Positions 52,059 through 60,893 of a stretch of 64,000 nucleotides of DNA are shown one piece after another. Under the pieces are notes generated by a model. It worked only from the letters and a program-made list of their open reading frames with translations. It did not search any database and had not been told where the DNA came from. Made by a program: the position numbers and the translations under genes. The first letter of the stretch is position 1. Every line of letters starts with the position of its first letter. The stretch covers positions 128,797-192,796 of the forward strand of contig VGHE01000006.1 of the NCBI GenBank assembly GCA_016868315.1, written 5' to 3'. This DNA is from Betaproteobacteria bacterium. GTDB taxonomy: Bacteria > Bdellovibrionota_B > Oligoflexia > Silvanigrellales > Silvanigrellaceae.

Positions 52059-53318
52059 TCAAGCGCGCCCAAGCTCAACGATGGTGTAATCTTTCTTGCC
52101 TTTCCGAATGAGTAGACCACCGCACTCGTGGTCAAAATCTTTGAGTTGCACCTTGTAGGCGACGTCGGTGCACTTCTCGCCATTGAGGAGAAGCCCGTTA
52201 CCCTGCACAATGCGGCGCGCATCACTCTTGCTCGGACACACACCGACCTTTGCCAAAAGCGAAATCACGTCGATACCAGCTTCGATTTCTGCGGCAGCGA
52301 TAGCCACGCGCGGTGCAGCAGAAAGGTCGCCGCCACCCTCGAAAAGAGCGCGTGCAGCAGCAAGCGCCTTGTCAGCTTCTTCCTGACCATGCACCAGCTG
52401 AGTGACCTCCCAAGCCAGACGCTCTTTGGCCTTGTTGGGATTGCTCTCTGGTGAACACAACTCGCGAATTTCAGAAAGTGGCAAAAACGTTAGCTGTCGC
52501 AGAGTCTGCTCAACATTTTCGTCGGGAATATTCCTCAAATACTGAAAGAAGTCGTAGGGCGAGGTCATCGATGGGTCGAGCCAAATGGCGTTCCCGGAGG
52601 TTTTTCCAAGCTTGCGACCCTGCGAATCAACAATCAGCGGCTGCGTAAAACAAAACGCCTGCTTATGCTCAACCCGACGAATCAGATCCACGCCCCCCAA
52701 AAGATTAGACCATTGGTCATTACCACCCGTTTGAAGGAGGCAATTGTGGGTTCGGAAGAGCTCCAAGAAGTCATACGACTGCAACAGCTGGTAGCCCATC
52801 TCCATGAAGGTCAAACCATGCTCGAGTCGTGATTTGTTCACATCCGCTGAGAGAAGTTTGGCAACCGTGAAGTGAACCCCGACATTGCGCGCGAAATCAA
52901 GCCAGCTCATAGGCCCAATCCAATCAATGTTGTTCACAAACAGCGGTGCATTCGGAACGTCGAATCGGAAATAGCGCTCCACGAGCTTCGTGAAGTTGGC
53001 AATGTATCCCTTAATGTCATCTTTGGTGTTCATGGGACGCATGTCGGTGCGCCCGGTGGGGTCACCAATCAGACCGGTCGCACCGCCAAAAAGCACAATA
53101 GGGCGCAGGCCGTGATCTTGGGCACGACGCAAACCCAGCAATGGCACCAAATGTCCGAGGGTAAGGCTTTTAGCCGTTGGATCGAAACCACAATACACAC
53201 CCGGATAAACACGAGGACTGCTTGCGGCCGCCGTTTGCAGCGACTGCACGAGCGCAGCGCCATCATTGGTCTGCTCAATCAGGCCGCGTTCTTGCATGTG
53301 TGTAAAAAAGTCCAACAT
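52059..53318 (-). CDS. tyrS: Tyrosyl-tRNA synthetase
   Basis: Class I synthetase, 419 residues. The HIGH-like SLTLGHLVPL, the KMSKS-like GRKLGKTSGN, LLQTGGNDQWSNLL and a C-terminal S4 domain (about 340-419) are visible. The ATG at 53318 follows GGGGAGAGG and fits the family length; an open frame extends upstream to 53498 without support. Charges tRNA-Tyr. It is divergent from the FliT-like gene across 227 bases, and convergent with ubiD. Confidence 0.96.
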   Translation of the reverse strand: MLDFFTHMQERGLIEQTNDGAALVQSLQTAAASSPRVYPGVYCGFDPTAKSLTLGHLVPLLGLRRAQDHGLRPIVLFGGATGLIGDPTGRTDMRPMNTKDDIKGYIANFTKLVERYFRFDVPNAPLFVNNIDWIGPMSWLDFARNVGVHFTVAKLLSADVNKSRLEHGLTFMEMGYQLLQSYDFLELFRTHNCLLQTGGNDQWSNLLGGVDLIRRVEHKQAFCFTQPLIVDSQGRKLGKTSGNAIWLDPSMTSPYDFFQYLRNIPDENVEQTLRQLTFLPLSEIRELCSPESNPNKAKERLAWEVTQLVHGQEEADKALAAARALFEGGGDLSAAPRVAIAAAEIEAGIDVISLLAKVGVCPSKSDARRIVQGNGLLLNGEKCTDVAYKVQLKDFDHECGGLLIRKGKKDYTIVELGRA

Positions 53319-53545
53319 CTTCCTCTCCCCAACACCACCTAGTTCCAACGACGTATCATTAATATCGAAGTCCATTCTTGGCAAAGCCGGCATTTTTTTC
53401 CGCAACCTGAAGCCCAAAAAATTGAACCTGAGCCCGATACGACAAGCTTTCTTTCTGCGCCTGTCGCACTTCTGACCCCCTGCAGAAATTGAGCTCATGT
53501 GAGTCGCCTGGATAGGTCATCCTCACACCGGAGGGTTCTGAACTC

Positions 53546-53983
53546 ATGAATCCGCAGGCGCTCGAGTCAGACTACATGACCCTGTGTCAGACGCTGGAAG
53601 CGAAGGTCACCGGGCTCGTAGCTCTTTGCCCTGCGATTCAAGGATTTTGGACTCTCTGGTGCAAGGAGCATCGGAACGTCGCGCAGGGCATGGGCTCGCG
53701 TGAGCTCAGCCAGAGCCGGAGTCAGGAAGCTGATCCACGCTGGGCGGAGTTCATGAAACGGCGACAACGGATGGTTTCGGCGCTTGGACAGGGTCTGAAG
53801 TCTTCAGGCACCTCCGAGGAACTGAGGCAATCTGTGCAACAGCTTCTTGCCGAACATGATCGGTGTTTTGTGGACTTGCTTCAGAAGGAATTGGAGCGAG
53901 TCAAAGTACAAATGACAGCCGCATTTGCAGTGAAACGAACAGTCTCTGCGTATGCACAAACGGCTCAATTCCGGGGAGAGTAG
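53546..53983 (+). CDS. Helical protein, FliT/FlgN-like length and pattern; function unknown
   Basis: 145 residues, almost entirely helical, with heptad-like spacing in the second half (about 85-140, LLAEHDRCFVDLLQKELERV). It has no signal peptide. Size, helical hairpin and the aromatic-ending last helix recall flagellar export chaperones of the FliT/FlgN type, but I see no sequence identity that proves it. It ends 2 bases before the glycosyltransferase-TPR gene. The ATG has GGAGGG 10 bases upstream. A role as chaperone for the downstream pair is inference. Confidence 0.7.
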   Translation: MNPQALESDYMTLCQTLEAKVTGLVALCPAIQGFWTLWCKEHRNVAQGMGSRELSQSRSQEADPRWAEFMKRRQRMVSALGQGLKSSGTSEELRQSVQQLLAEHDRCFVDLLQKELERVKVQMTAAFAVKRTVSAYAQTAQFRGE

Positions 53984-53985
53984 GG

Positions 53986-56160
53986 ATGCTGAAGGTGGAT
54001 AAGAAAAACCAGACGGCTCAGAAGGCAAACAGCGCTGCTGCCACTGCGGAGAAAAAGGATAACGGCCAGAAAAAAGCTGCTCCTGCACCTCGTCCCTCTA
54101 AGCTGGACACACTGAAGGTGAATCCAAATATCGACAAGCTTATCGACATCATCGAGCGCATGAAACAACATCCTGATCAGAGCCAACCAGCCAAGCAGAA
54201 TGCGAGCCGAGTGTCGCAGATGGGTAAGAAGGTAGCATTCGTTGCGCCGCTCCTGCCACACCACTGCGAGCTTGAGATCTGGAACGCGGTTGTGCGTGAA
54301 ACTGGCGTTTCGGGCGTCATTATTACTGCAAATCAGGAAGAGCGCTCGTTTCAAACTTTCGTTGAAACATGCAACCTGGCGAATATTCCAGTGGCGCTGA
54401 CCTGCAAAGCACTCGAAACAACCCTGGAAAACAAATCCTTCCTCGGTGGTCTCGAGAACGAAATCCGCGATGCGGAGGTCGTTGTTGCCGTGGGTGAAGC
54501 ATCTCTCTCAACTTATCAGGCACTCAAGGCGCGACGCTCGCTACAAAACAGACTGCTCGTCTGGCAAAACGCGCCCCGTCCTCCCGCAACTCTCGGTCTG
54601 TGGCGTGCGACCCCATTCGCTGCTCTCCCTCCGCAGATGACTCGCGAAAAAACCATCCGTCGTGAGGTTCTGAGAACCTGCGATGCAATCATTTCTCTCG
54701 ACAAGGAAGGTGCATCGTGGGCTTACCTTGAGGAGGTTAATCCTCAGCGTATCCGCCGCATCAACCGCGGAGTGAACACACAAATTTTCAATCTGGAAAA
54801 GTGGGATGCGAACAAACGAGACATCCGCAAGGCTCTCGGAATCGCAGCCAACGACTTCATCTTCCTCCAGACAGGACCATTGGAAGTCGACTCCGGAGCT
54901 CTTGATACAGTTTATGCATTCAAGAGTCTGCTGCAGAGCCACAATAAACTCGTCGGCAAGGTCAAGCTATTGTTCTGCAGCACGGGTTCCGCAAGTGCAG
55001 ATGTGCGCCAAGCGATTGTTGACCTGCAGATTGAAGACCATGTCTTCTTCCTAAACCCGAGCGATTCGGGCAACAAGCTGTTGGTCGGAAACCAGCTCTC
55101 ACCCTTGATTGCTGCGTGCGATGTTTTGATTCACAGCCCCGTTGCACCGAGCAACGGTAGTCCACATCGATTCCTCGACACCACCTACGACATCCTCTGT
55201 GGCATGGCTTGTGGCGTAACGATTGTGTCAAATGGCTTTGGTTGGGTTGGCGAATTTGCAGGCCGCTTCTACAAAACATTCGCAGGCGGCAACATCCACA
55301 GCCTTTCACGAACAATGTTTGAGTCGATCGAAAAACGTGAAAAGCTTACCAACGTCAGACGTGCAGCATTCAAGGCCGTTGAGAACGAACTCAACTTCCA
55401 ACAAGCTGCCGATGAATTTGGTAAAATTATTGTCAATGCACTTTCAGGACCGCAGCTGCAGGACAACAATTCAGCCGACGCAGTTTTCGACCAAATCGAA
55501 AAAACCATTCAGGGCAAGCAGTATCTTGATGCCATCGTTCTCATAAACAAAGCCTTTAGCATCAATGAAATTACCACCACACAGCGTGCGAACCTGTTCC
55601 GCCACATCGGCGACTGCTTCACCAAGCTCGGTGATCTGGAAAACGGCACAGCAAACTACACGCGCGCATTGGAACTTGATCCCTACTGTGCAAAATCACT
55701 GATTGGCCTTGGAACCATTGCTCTTCAGCAGCACAACTACAACGTTGCGGTTCCTCAATTCCAGAAGGCTGTAGGTCTCTCGCCCCGCGATGATATGGCT
55801 AGCCTTGGTCTGGGCCTCGCATTCGAAGGACTCGGTGAACTCGAGGAAGCACGCCGCTGGACAAGCCGCGCTTGCAATCTGAACATCGAGAACACAGTTG
55901 CGATCTTCAACTTGGTCAAGCTCGCTTACGACACAGAAGTTTTCGCTGAGGCAGAAGAGGTCGTTTCCCGCCACGTCGGCCAGCATCCGCACGATATCAA
56001 CATGATATTCACGCTCGGAGGACTCGCCTTCCGTGGAGGAAAATTCGATGAGGCAACTAAGCTCATGGAAAACATTCTGCTGCTTGACCCAATGAACAGC
56101 CGAGCACACGGATTGATCGCTCAGATTCAAAGAAAAAACGAGACTCGTCGCCAGGCCTGA
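53986..56160 (+). CDS. Family-4-type glycosyltransferase fused to TPR domain
   Basis: 724 residues from the ATG at 53986, 2 bases after the preceding stop. Residues 1-75 are Lys/Ala-rich and disordered. A GT-B glycosyltransferase part follows (about 77-525), with RINRGVNTQIF, NDFIFLQTGPLE and a FAGRFYKTFAGGN-like donor site region. TPR repeats occupy about 530-720, for example GDLENGTANYTRALELDP and GKFDEATKLMENILLLDP. Such fusions often glycosylate proteins, including flagellins. The acceptor is unknown. No sugar-nucleotide genes are adjacent except manA, 42 kb away. Confidence 0.85.
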   Translation: MLKVDKKNQTAQKANSAAATAEKKDNGQKKAAPAPRPSKLDTLKVNPNIDKLIDIIERMKQHPDQSQPAKQNASRVSQMGKKVAFVAPLLPHHCELEIWNAVVRETGVSGVIITANQEERSFQTFVETCNLANIPVALTCKALETTLENKSFLGGLENEIRDAEVVVAVGEASLSTYQALKARRSLQNRLLVWQNAPRPPATLGLWRATPFAALPPQMTREKTIRREVLRTCDAIISLDKEGASWAYLEEVNPQRIRRINRGVNTQIFNLEKWDANKRDIRKALGIAANDFIFLQTGPLEVDSGALDTVYAFKSLLQSHNKLVGKVKLLFCSTGSASADVRQAIVDLQIEDHVFFLNPSDSGNKLLVGNQLSPLIAACDVLIHSPVAPSNGSPHRFLDTTYDILCGMACGVTIVSNGFGWVGEFAGRFYKTFAGGNIHSLSRTMFESIEKREKLTNVRRAAFKAVENELNFQQAADEFGKIIVNALSGPQLQDNNSADAVFDQIEKTIQGKQYLDAIVLINKAFSINEITTTQRANLFRHIGDCFTKLGDLENGTANYTRALELDPYCAKSLIGLGTIALQQHNYNVAVPQFQKAVGLSPRDDMASLGLGLAFEGLGELEEARRWTSRACNLNIENTVAIFNLVKLAYDTEVFAEAEEVVSRHVGQHPHDINMIFTLGGLAFRGGKFDEATKLMENILLLDPMNSRAHGLIAQIQRKNETRRQA

Positions 56161-56199
56161 GTGCTGGCGTTCAGGCGGAAAAAAGGGAGGGGAGCAAAT

Positions 56200-56901
56200 A
56201 TGGCTGATGTGCGCATCAATGGACGACGTCTGGTTCTCCTGCAGCAGGAAAGAAACATCCAGTCGTTGGTCGACAAGCTCGACAACATGGCAACTAGAAG
56301 TAACAGCTGCCTCACGGCGCTTCACGTGAACGGCAACGAAATCGACCTCGACGACACCGCAACTATTGCTGGCTCTGAGCTCGGCGAAGCTGATGTTGTC
56401 GATGCTCGCATTGAAAACACGGCTCAACTGGCATTTGAAAGCCTCCAAGTCGCACAGGAGATGGCTGAGCTTTTGGTGTTCGATATTAAAGTCACCACAT
56501 TGAAGCTTTGGGACTCAAATACCTTTGCTGAAAAAGAGATGGACGCGCTGCTCAAGGACTGCCACACATTCCTCACACTTGGTGCTCATCCTCTCGACCT
56601 GCTGCAACGTTCACCTCTTGAGCTCAGCGCAACAGCACAAGAATGTTTGCGTGAGCTCGACAAAATTGCGCAGAACATTGAGGACGCAACCTTGCTGGCA
56701 GTTCACATGCAACTCAAAGACACCTGCCATGTGCTGGTCGGGCGCGTTATGCCGTGCATCGAGCGCTGGCTGGGTCTCACAGCTGCATTTGCCAAAGAGC
56801 TGGAAATCGACCGGCTTGAACGCCCGAACCTCGGAGAAGCTTCCGAAGTCGTGCCCTTTAGGCCTATTCCAGGCCAAGTACCCGTTATCGTAACGCGCTG
56901 A
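56200..56901 (+). CDS. Unknown two-domain protein (beta-grasp-like N-terminus)
   Basis: 233 residues. The ATG at 56200 follows GGGGAG. The first 85 residues alternate strands and one helix, with RINGRRLVLLQQERNIQSLV and LHVNGNEIDLD, in the order expected of a beta-grasp (ThiS- or ubiquitin-like) fold. No C-terminal Gly-Gly ends it. The remainder is helical (about 95-205) with conserved-looking Cys residues. The tail after 215 is Pro-rich. It is the third gene of the module and precedes a good terminator. I do not recognise a family. Confidence 0.7.
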   Translation: MADVRINGRRLVLLQQERNIQSLVDKLDNMATRSNSCLTALHVNGNEIDLDDTATIAGSELGEADVVDARIENTAQLAFESLQVAQEMAELLVFDIKVTTLKLWDSNTFAEKEMDALLKDCHTFLTLGAHPLDLLQRSPLELSATAQECLRELDKIAQNIEDATLLAVHMQLKDTCHVLVGRVMPCIERWLGLTAAFAKELEIDRLERPNLGEASEVVPFRPIPGQVPVIVTR

Positions 56902-56938
56902 TTTAGCAATAGTAAATTGAGCGCACAGGATGCAAGCG

Positions 56939-56968
56939 GGCTTCCTTGACGGGGAGCCTCTTTTTTTT
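56939..56968 (+). terminator. Rho-independent terminator after the glycosyltransferase module
   Basis: GGCTTCC (56939-56945) pairs with GGGAGCC (56952-56958), one wobble, around a TTGACG loop. TC and eight T follow (56961-56968). It ends the three-gene unit 53546-56901. Confidence 0.8.
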
Positions 56969-57018
56969 GCTCGAACCGCCGATCTACTGTCCGAGGAGTC
57001 GCGTTCTGCGGAGGACTC

Positions 57019-58140
57019 ATGCGTGTTGCTCTAAATTATATAAGGTTGCGCAGCCTGGCCAGCGCAGCAGCTGTTTGGACAGTTGCAGGCTCGAGCCATG
57101 GAGTCGCGGCAGAACTGCAGCGTGAATACGTGTCCGCTCCTCTGCTCGGATCCGGCAACGCGGGAACGACCGATGTCTACGGACTGGATTCATTGTTCTA
57201 TAACCCTGCCAACTTGGCGCGCACTCCGAAAGTTGTCGGTGATGTGGTTCTTGTCAGTCCTCACATCGAGGCGAGCCAGAATGGCTTGAGCCTTTATAAA
57301 GACATCCAGTCCAATAAAAACATGCTCGACGTTGTGGGTGGTGCGGTTGGACGCCCCGTTTCACTGGCGTTGCAAAACGCAACAGGTGCCAGCTTCCGAC
57401 GCACGGCGTTTGCGCTCTTCCAACGTGCTGATCTCGACATTGCGGTGAAGAATAATCCTATTTCGGGAATACCTGTTGCGACAGCGGCATCGGCAGTACG
57501 CGCAGGTGTCGCCTTCGGCCTCGGTCGCAGCTTTTCAGGGAATGCACTCCATTTCGGGGTTACGGGACTCATCGTTCAAAAGGCAGAGGCACAGCTCGAG
57601 GTGTCAGCACTCGATGCACAAACGAAACTCGGAAAATCGGGTGGCAAAAGTGTTTTGGATGATGCGGTAAAACGCGGCGTTGGTGTTGGTGCACATGCGA
57701 GTTTAATGCTCACCCCTGGTGGTGCATCTTCGCCTGAGTTTGTGCTCGTCGCGCGAAACCTGGGGTTAAGTTATGGCGTCGGCGGCAAACCCTCGAGTGA
57801 GCAACCCAGTGCTGAAATCCAGACCATAGATTTCGGATTTTCACTCCAACCAGGTACAAAAAAAAGCCGCTCGAGAATCTCACTCGACCTCGACGACGTA
57901 CTCAACAAATCAAAGCAGAATATCTACAAAAGACTACACATGGGCGCGGAAGTTACATTCTCCGAGATTCTTGGTGTCCTTGGTGGATTGAATCAAGGTT
58001 ATTCGACCTACGGCATCTTCATCAACAGCAAAATTATTCGTATCGACGCAGGTCTCTTTGCTGAGGAGATGGGAAAATATCCAGGTGATAGCAAAAACCG
58101 AAGTTACTACGGACGCGTCAGCGTGGGGTGGGCGAAATGA
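57019..58140 (+). CDS. Predicted outer-membrane beta-barrel (FadL/PorV-like)
   Basis: 373 residues. A signal peptide ends near HGVAAE. The N-terminus GSGNAGTTDVYGLDSLFYNPANLA is the hallmark seen in FadL/PorV-type barrels, where a hatch region precedes the strands. Alternating polar and hydrophobic strands continue to the C-terminus, which ends SVGWAK rather than a terminal Phe. Likely an outer-membrane channel or docking protein. It overlaps the downstream lipoprotein by 4 bases, suggesting joint function. Confidence 0.78.
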   Translation: MRVALNYIRLRSLASAAAVWTVAGSSHGVAAELQREYVSAPLLGSGNAGTTDVYGLDSLFYNPANLARTPKVVGDVVLVSPHIEASQNGLSLYKDIQSNKNMLDVVGGAVGRPVSLALQNATGASFRRTAFALFQRADLDIAVKNNPISGIPVATAASAVRAGVAFGLGRSFSGNALHFGVTGLIVQKAEAQLEVSALDAQTKLGKSGGKSVLDDAVKRGVGVGAHASLMLTPGGASSPEFVLVARNLGLSYGVGGKPSSEQPSAEIQTIDFGFSLQPGTKKSRSRISLDLDDVLNKSKQNIYKRLHMGAEVTFSEILGVLGGLNQGYSTYGIFINSKIIRIDAGLFAEEMGKYPGDSKNRSYYGRVSVGWAK

Positions 58141-58841
58141 GAATGCTAACGATCAGCATTGCGGCCTGCATGTTTCTGAGTTCAGCACAATTTATTGTTG
58201 CATGCGGGAGCGGAAACGTCTTCGAAAAGGCTGTTCAGCGCAGCGAGGCCGAAAAAGCACAAGCAGCGCTTGAATCCGGTGACGTCGATTCGGCAATTTC
58301 CACTCTGGAAGAATATCTCAAGAACAACCCAAACGATTCCGCTGCGCGTTCAATGCTGGCCAATGCATATCTTAAGAAGTCTGGTGTTGACCTGCTTAAG
58401 ATTGGCAGCTCGGTATCAAGTGGCACAGAGGGCAAATCGGATTGGTCGACTGTCAGTGGCGTGCTCCCCAGCGGCACAGCTGCCAATGTGGACAATATGA
58501 AGGCCGCAGTTGATGCTCTGAAAAGCATTCCTCCAGCGCAACGAACCGACGAACAAAATTACCAACTTGCAATTGCGCAAACAACACTTGCAATAACGGT
58601 TGCAAAGAAGGCCTCTGGCGACGAAAGTGGCCAGCTCACCGATGAGAAAGTCGATCAGATGAGTGACAGCGACGCAATGACGATCTACAACGCTCTTCAG
58701 GGAAGCAAAGAGGCTTCAGGAGCGATGCAGACTCCGAATGATGGGCTGAGCAAAGTCGGTTCTTTTGCCGACAAGGTCGAACAGCAACCGGGCAGCACAC
58801 CTGAAGAACGCTTGCGAAACTTTTTGAAGTCACAAAACTGA
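58137..58841 (+). CDS. TPR-containing lipoprotein, coupled to the barrel gene
   Basis: 234 residues. ATG at 58137 overlaps the barrel stop (ATGA); GTG at 58128 and ATG at 58143 are alternatives. A signal peptide with lipobox (FIVACG) is followed by a TPR-like pair (AALESGDVDSAISTLEEYL and NNPNDSAARSMLANAYLKK, about 35-85). A low-complexity Ser/Thr stretch and further helices come next. By pattern it is a BamD-like or pilotin-like accessory, but not assigned. It lies 12 bases before the amidase gene. Confidence 0.78.
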   Translation: MRMLTISIAACMFLSSAQFIVACGSGNVFEKAVQRSEAEKAQAALESGDVDSAISTLEEYLKNNPNDSAARSMLANAYLKKSGVDLLKIGSSVSSGTEGKSDWSTVSGVLPSGTAANVDNMKAAVDALKSIPPAQRTDEQNYQLAIAQTTLAITVAKKASGDESGQLTDEKVDQMSDSDAMTIYNALQGSKEASGAMQTPNDGLSKVGSFADKVEQQPGSTPEERLRNFLKSQN

Positions 58842-58853
58842 ATCGAGCGTTTC

Positions 58854-59687
58854 ATGAAAATCAATTGTCTTCAGACCAATCCTGGTCTCAGTCTTGAAAA
58901 AAACATGTCTGAACTCGAAAGTATGCTTGCCTCACTCATGCTTGAGCCTGGGCAGGCGAATGTTGCGGTGCTGCCCGAGGTCTTCGCTGTCATGGGCAGC
59001 GATGAACTCCGACGCTCCTCGGCGAACAATCTGGGTGATGGTGTTTTTCGCACCCTCTCGGGGTGGGCAAAGCGAACTGGTCAATATCTCGTTGCCGGAA
59101 CGCACGGAGAGATTTCTCAACAACCAGGTAAGGTCTACAACACCGCTACTGTTTTTTCGGCACAGGGTGCGCTGATGGATGTCTACCGCAAGATTCATCT
59201 CTTCAACCTCAAGGACGCAAACGGTACGCCTCTCTACTGCGAGTCCGATGTCTTTGCTGAAGGCCAAGAATCAAGCACATTTTGGATAGAATCCGGAACC
59301 GAGAAATGGCACTGCATGACCATCGTTTGCTATGACCTTCGCTTTCCTGAGATCGTTCGCCGCGAAATCAGCCGCTCTGGTCCGCTCGATGTTCTTTTTG
59401 TGCCTGCAGCGTTTACACACCAAACAGGCAAGGATCACTGGGAGGTTCTTCTGCGCGCGCGCGCAATCGAAAATCAGTGTTATGTGGTTGCTTGCAACCA
59501 AACTGGCTTCCACACGGAAGGACGCAAACGCAATTGGGGTCACAGCATGGTTGTTGATCCGTGGGGACAGCTCGTAAATCAGCTGGGAGAGGAGGTGGGC
59601 GTGCTGCAAACCACTCTCTCAAAGGAAATCATTCAATCGGCGCGTGTGCGGTTGCCAGCTCTTCAAGATAGAGTCTTCAAGTCCTAA
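58854..59687 (+). CDS. Carbon-nitrogen hydrolase (Nit-family amidase)
   Basis: 277 residues. The catalytic Glu-Lys-Cys set is visible: AVLPEVFAV (Glu42), YRKIHLFNL (Lys) and IVCYDLRFPEIVR (Cys). YVVACNQTG and HSMVVDPWG complete the family. Closest in pattern to Nit1/Nit2 (deaminated glutathione amidase or omega-amidase), which clear damaged glutathione or keto-acid amides. Substrate not proven. Third gene after the barrel-lipoprotein pair, 12 bases downstream, so the operon link may be loose. Confidence 0.9.
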   Translation: MKINCLQTNPGLSLEKNMSELESMLASLMLEPGQANVAVLPEVFAVMGSDELRRSSANNLGDGVFRTLSGWAKRTGQYLVAGTHGEISQQPGKVYNTATVFSAQGALMDVYRKIHLFNLKDANGTPLYCESDVFAEGQESSTFWIESGTEKWHCMTIVCYDLRFPEIVRREISRSGPLDVLFVPAAFTHQTGKDHWEVLLRARAIENQCYVVACNQTGFHTEGRKRNWGHSMVVDPWGQLVNQLGEEVGVLQTTLSKEIIQSARVRLPALQDRVFKS

Positions 59688-59736
59688 AAAGTGCCCGCAT
59701 CTGCGTGCGCTCATTGAGCTCGCAATCATCACCTGT

Positions 59737-60876
59737 TCAGGTACAGGTCCGAGCCAACAGGTTCCCACTAATCTCAACTTCCATTTTTCCATCAACGAAC
59801 TTCGCTGGGTCGCAGCCCATACTCACAGGGAGAATGGTTTTATAATTCTCCTCAAGCTTACCTTTGAGAGAGAGTCCGAGGTTAAGCTTCACGTCGGTCA
59901 CATCCATCATGTCAGATATGCTCAAACGACCCGACAGATTCAAACCCAAATCAGTTGCAATAAACTTGGTCTCTGGAAGAATGTCGAGCGACTTCTTAGC
60001 CAGCTTTATTTTGATGCGAGCGTCGGTGAAATCCTGACGCGGAATGGGCAGAGTCTCATTCTTCATTTCCAGGTAAGCCTTCTGAATCTTCAGATCGACA
60101 TCTGCATTGAGCTTCTCGAGTGAATCAGTTGTGGCGTTCATGTCAACCTTTAATTTACCGTTGAGCTGGCCACCAATTTCAGTGCTGAGAAACGGAAGAA
60201 TGGTCTGCAATGAGGGGTCGTTGCTTGTGCGGTAGTAGGTCATGAAGTTGCTGACCAGTGGCCGCAAATCGAAGCGCACAAAATCCAATTCAACCGTGCC
60301 CTTTGGAATCATCATTGCGCGCCGAGAGTTCCCCAGGGAAATAAGATCAGCTATGCCATGACTGGTTTCAAGTTCAAAGTTTCCACCCGACTGCTCAACA
60401 CGAACCTGTGCAGATAACTTGCCCACAAACAATGACAGCGGCGAGAGTGATACAGTCGCTTTACCGAGTTTGAGCACCGATGATGGGTCGTTCACATTGG
60501 TGAATTGGATGTCCTCAAAGCTCAAACCCACAGGCAACTTTATTTTGAAGTTTCCGACGGTCAGACGGAGCCGCACGGAATTTTGCATGAACGTATCGTT
60601 CACTTTCCCAATCAGCACTTCTTTAACCACATTGAATGGAAAAGACAGATACAGAAAAAGAATAAAGGAAGACAACCCGACCAGAGAGTATGTCAGAATT
60701 GTCTTGAGTCGTCGCCCCTTCTTAACGCGCGGCGACGTATTGTCGACCCACACATCAGACGAAAAAAGACTCGTTTTTCGACCAACGGTAGAGGGGACCT
60801 CTTCCGATTCATCCTCGGGTCTGAGGACAGGCATATCCTCGACTATCAGACTGCTGCGCCGCTGCGACTTGTCCAT
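59737..60876 (-). CDS. gspN: Type II secretion system protein GspN
   Basis: 379 residues. An acidic N-terminal cytoplasmic part (about 1-55) precedes a transmembrane helix (about 60-82, LKTILTYSLVGLSSFILFLY) and a long beta-rich periplasmic domain (AsmA/GspN-like) with repeated strands such as VRLRLTVGNFKIKLP. This is the GspN form of delta-proteobacteria and relatives. It lies 17 bases after gspM. GspN is an accessory part of the inner-membrane assembly. Confidence 0.88.
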   Translation of the reverse strand: MDKSQRRSSLIVEDMPVLRPEDESEEVPSTVGRKTSLFSSDVWVDNTSPRVKKGRRLKTILTYSLVGLSSFILFLYLSFPFNVVKEVLIGKVNDTFMQNSVRLRLTVGNFKIKLPVGLSFEDIQFTNVNDPSSVLKLGKATVSLSPLSLFVGKLSAQVRVEQSGGNFELETSHGIADLISLGNSRRAMMIPKGTVELDFVRFDLRPLVSNFMTYYRTSNDPSLQTILPFLSTEIGGQLNGKLKVDMNATTDSLEKLNADVDLKIQKAYLEMKNETLPIPRQDFTDARIKIKLAKKSLDILPETKFIATDLGLNLSGRLSISDMMDVTDVKLNLGLSLKGKLEENYKTILPVSMGCDPAKFVDGKMEVEISGNLLARTCT

Positions 60877-60893
60877 AAGGAATCCCCAGAATG

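Noticed and set aside
53412-53440. A flagellar sigma-28-like box (CAAA, then CCCGATAC 14 bases later) before the FliT-like gene
   Set aside because: Only 6 of 8 bases match the -10 box, and the -35 box and spacing are off, so it does not support a flagellar role.
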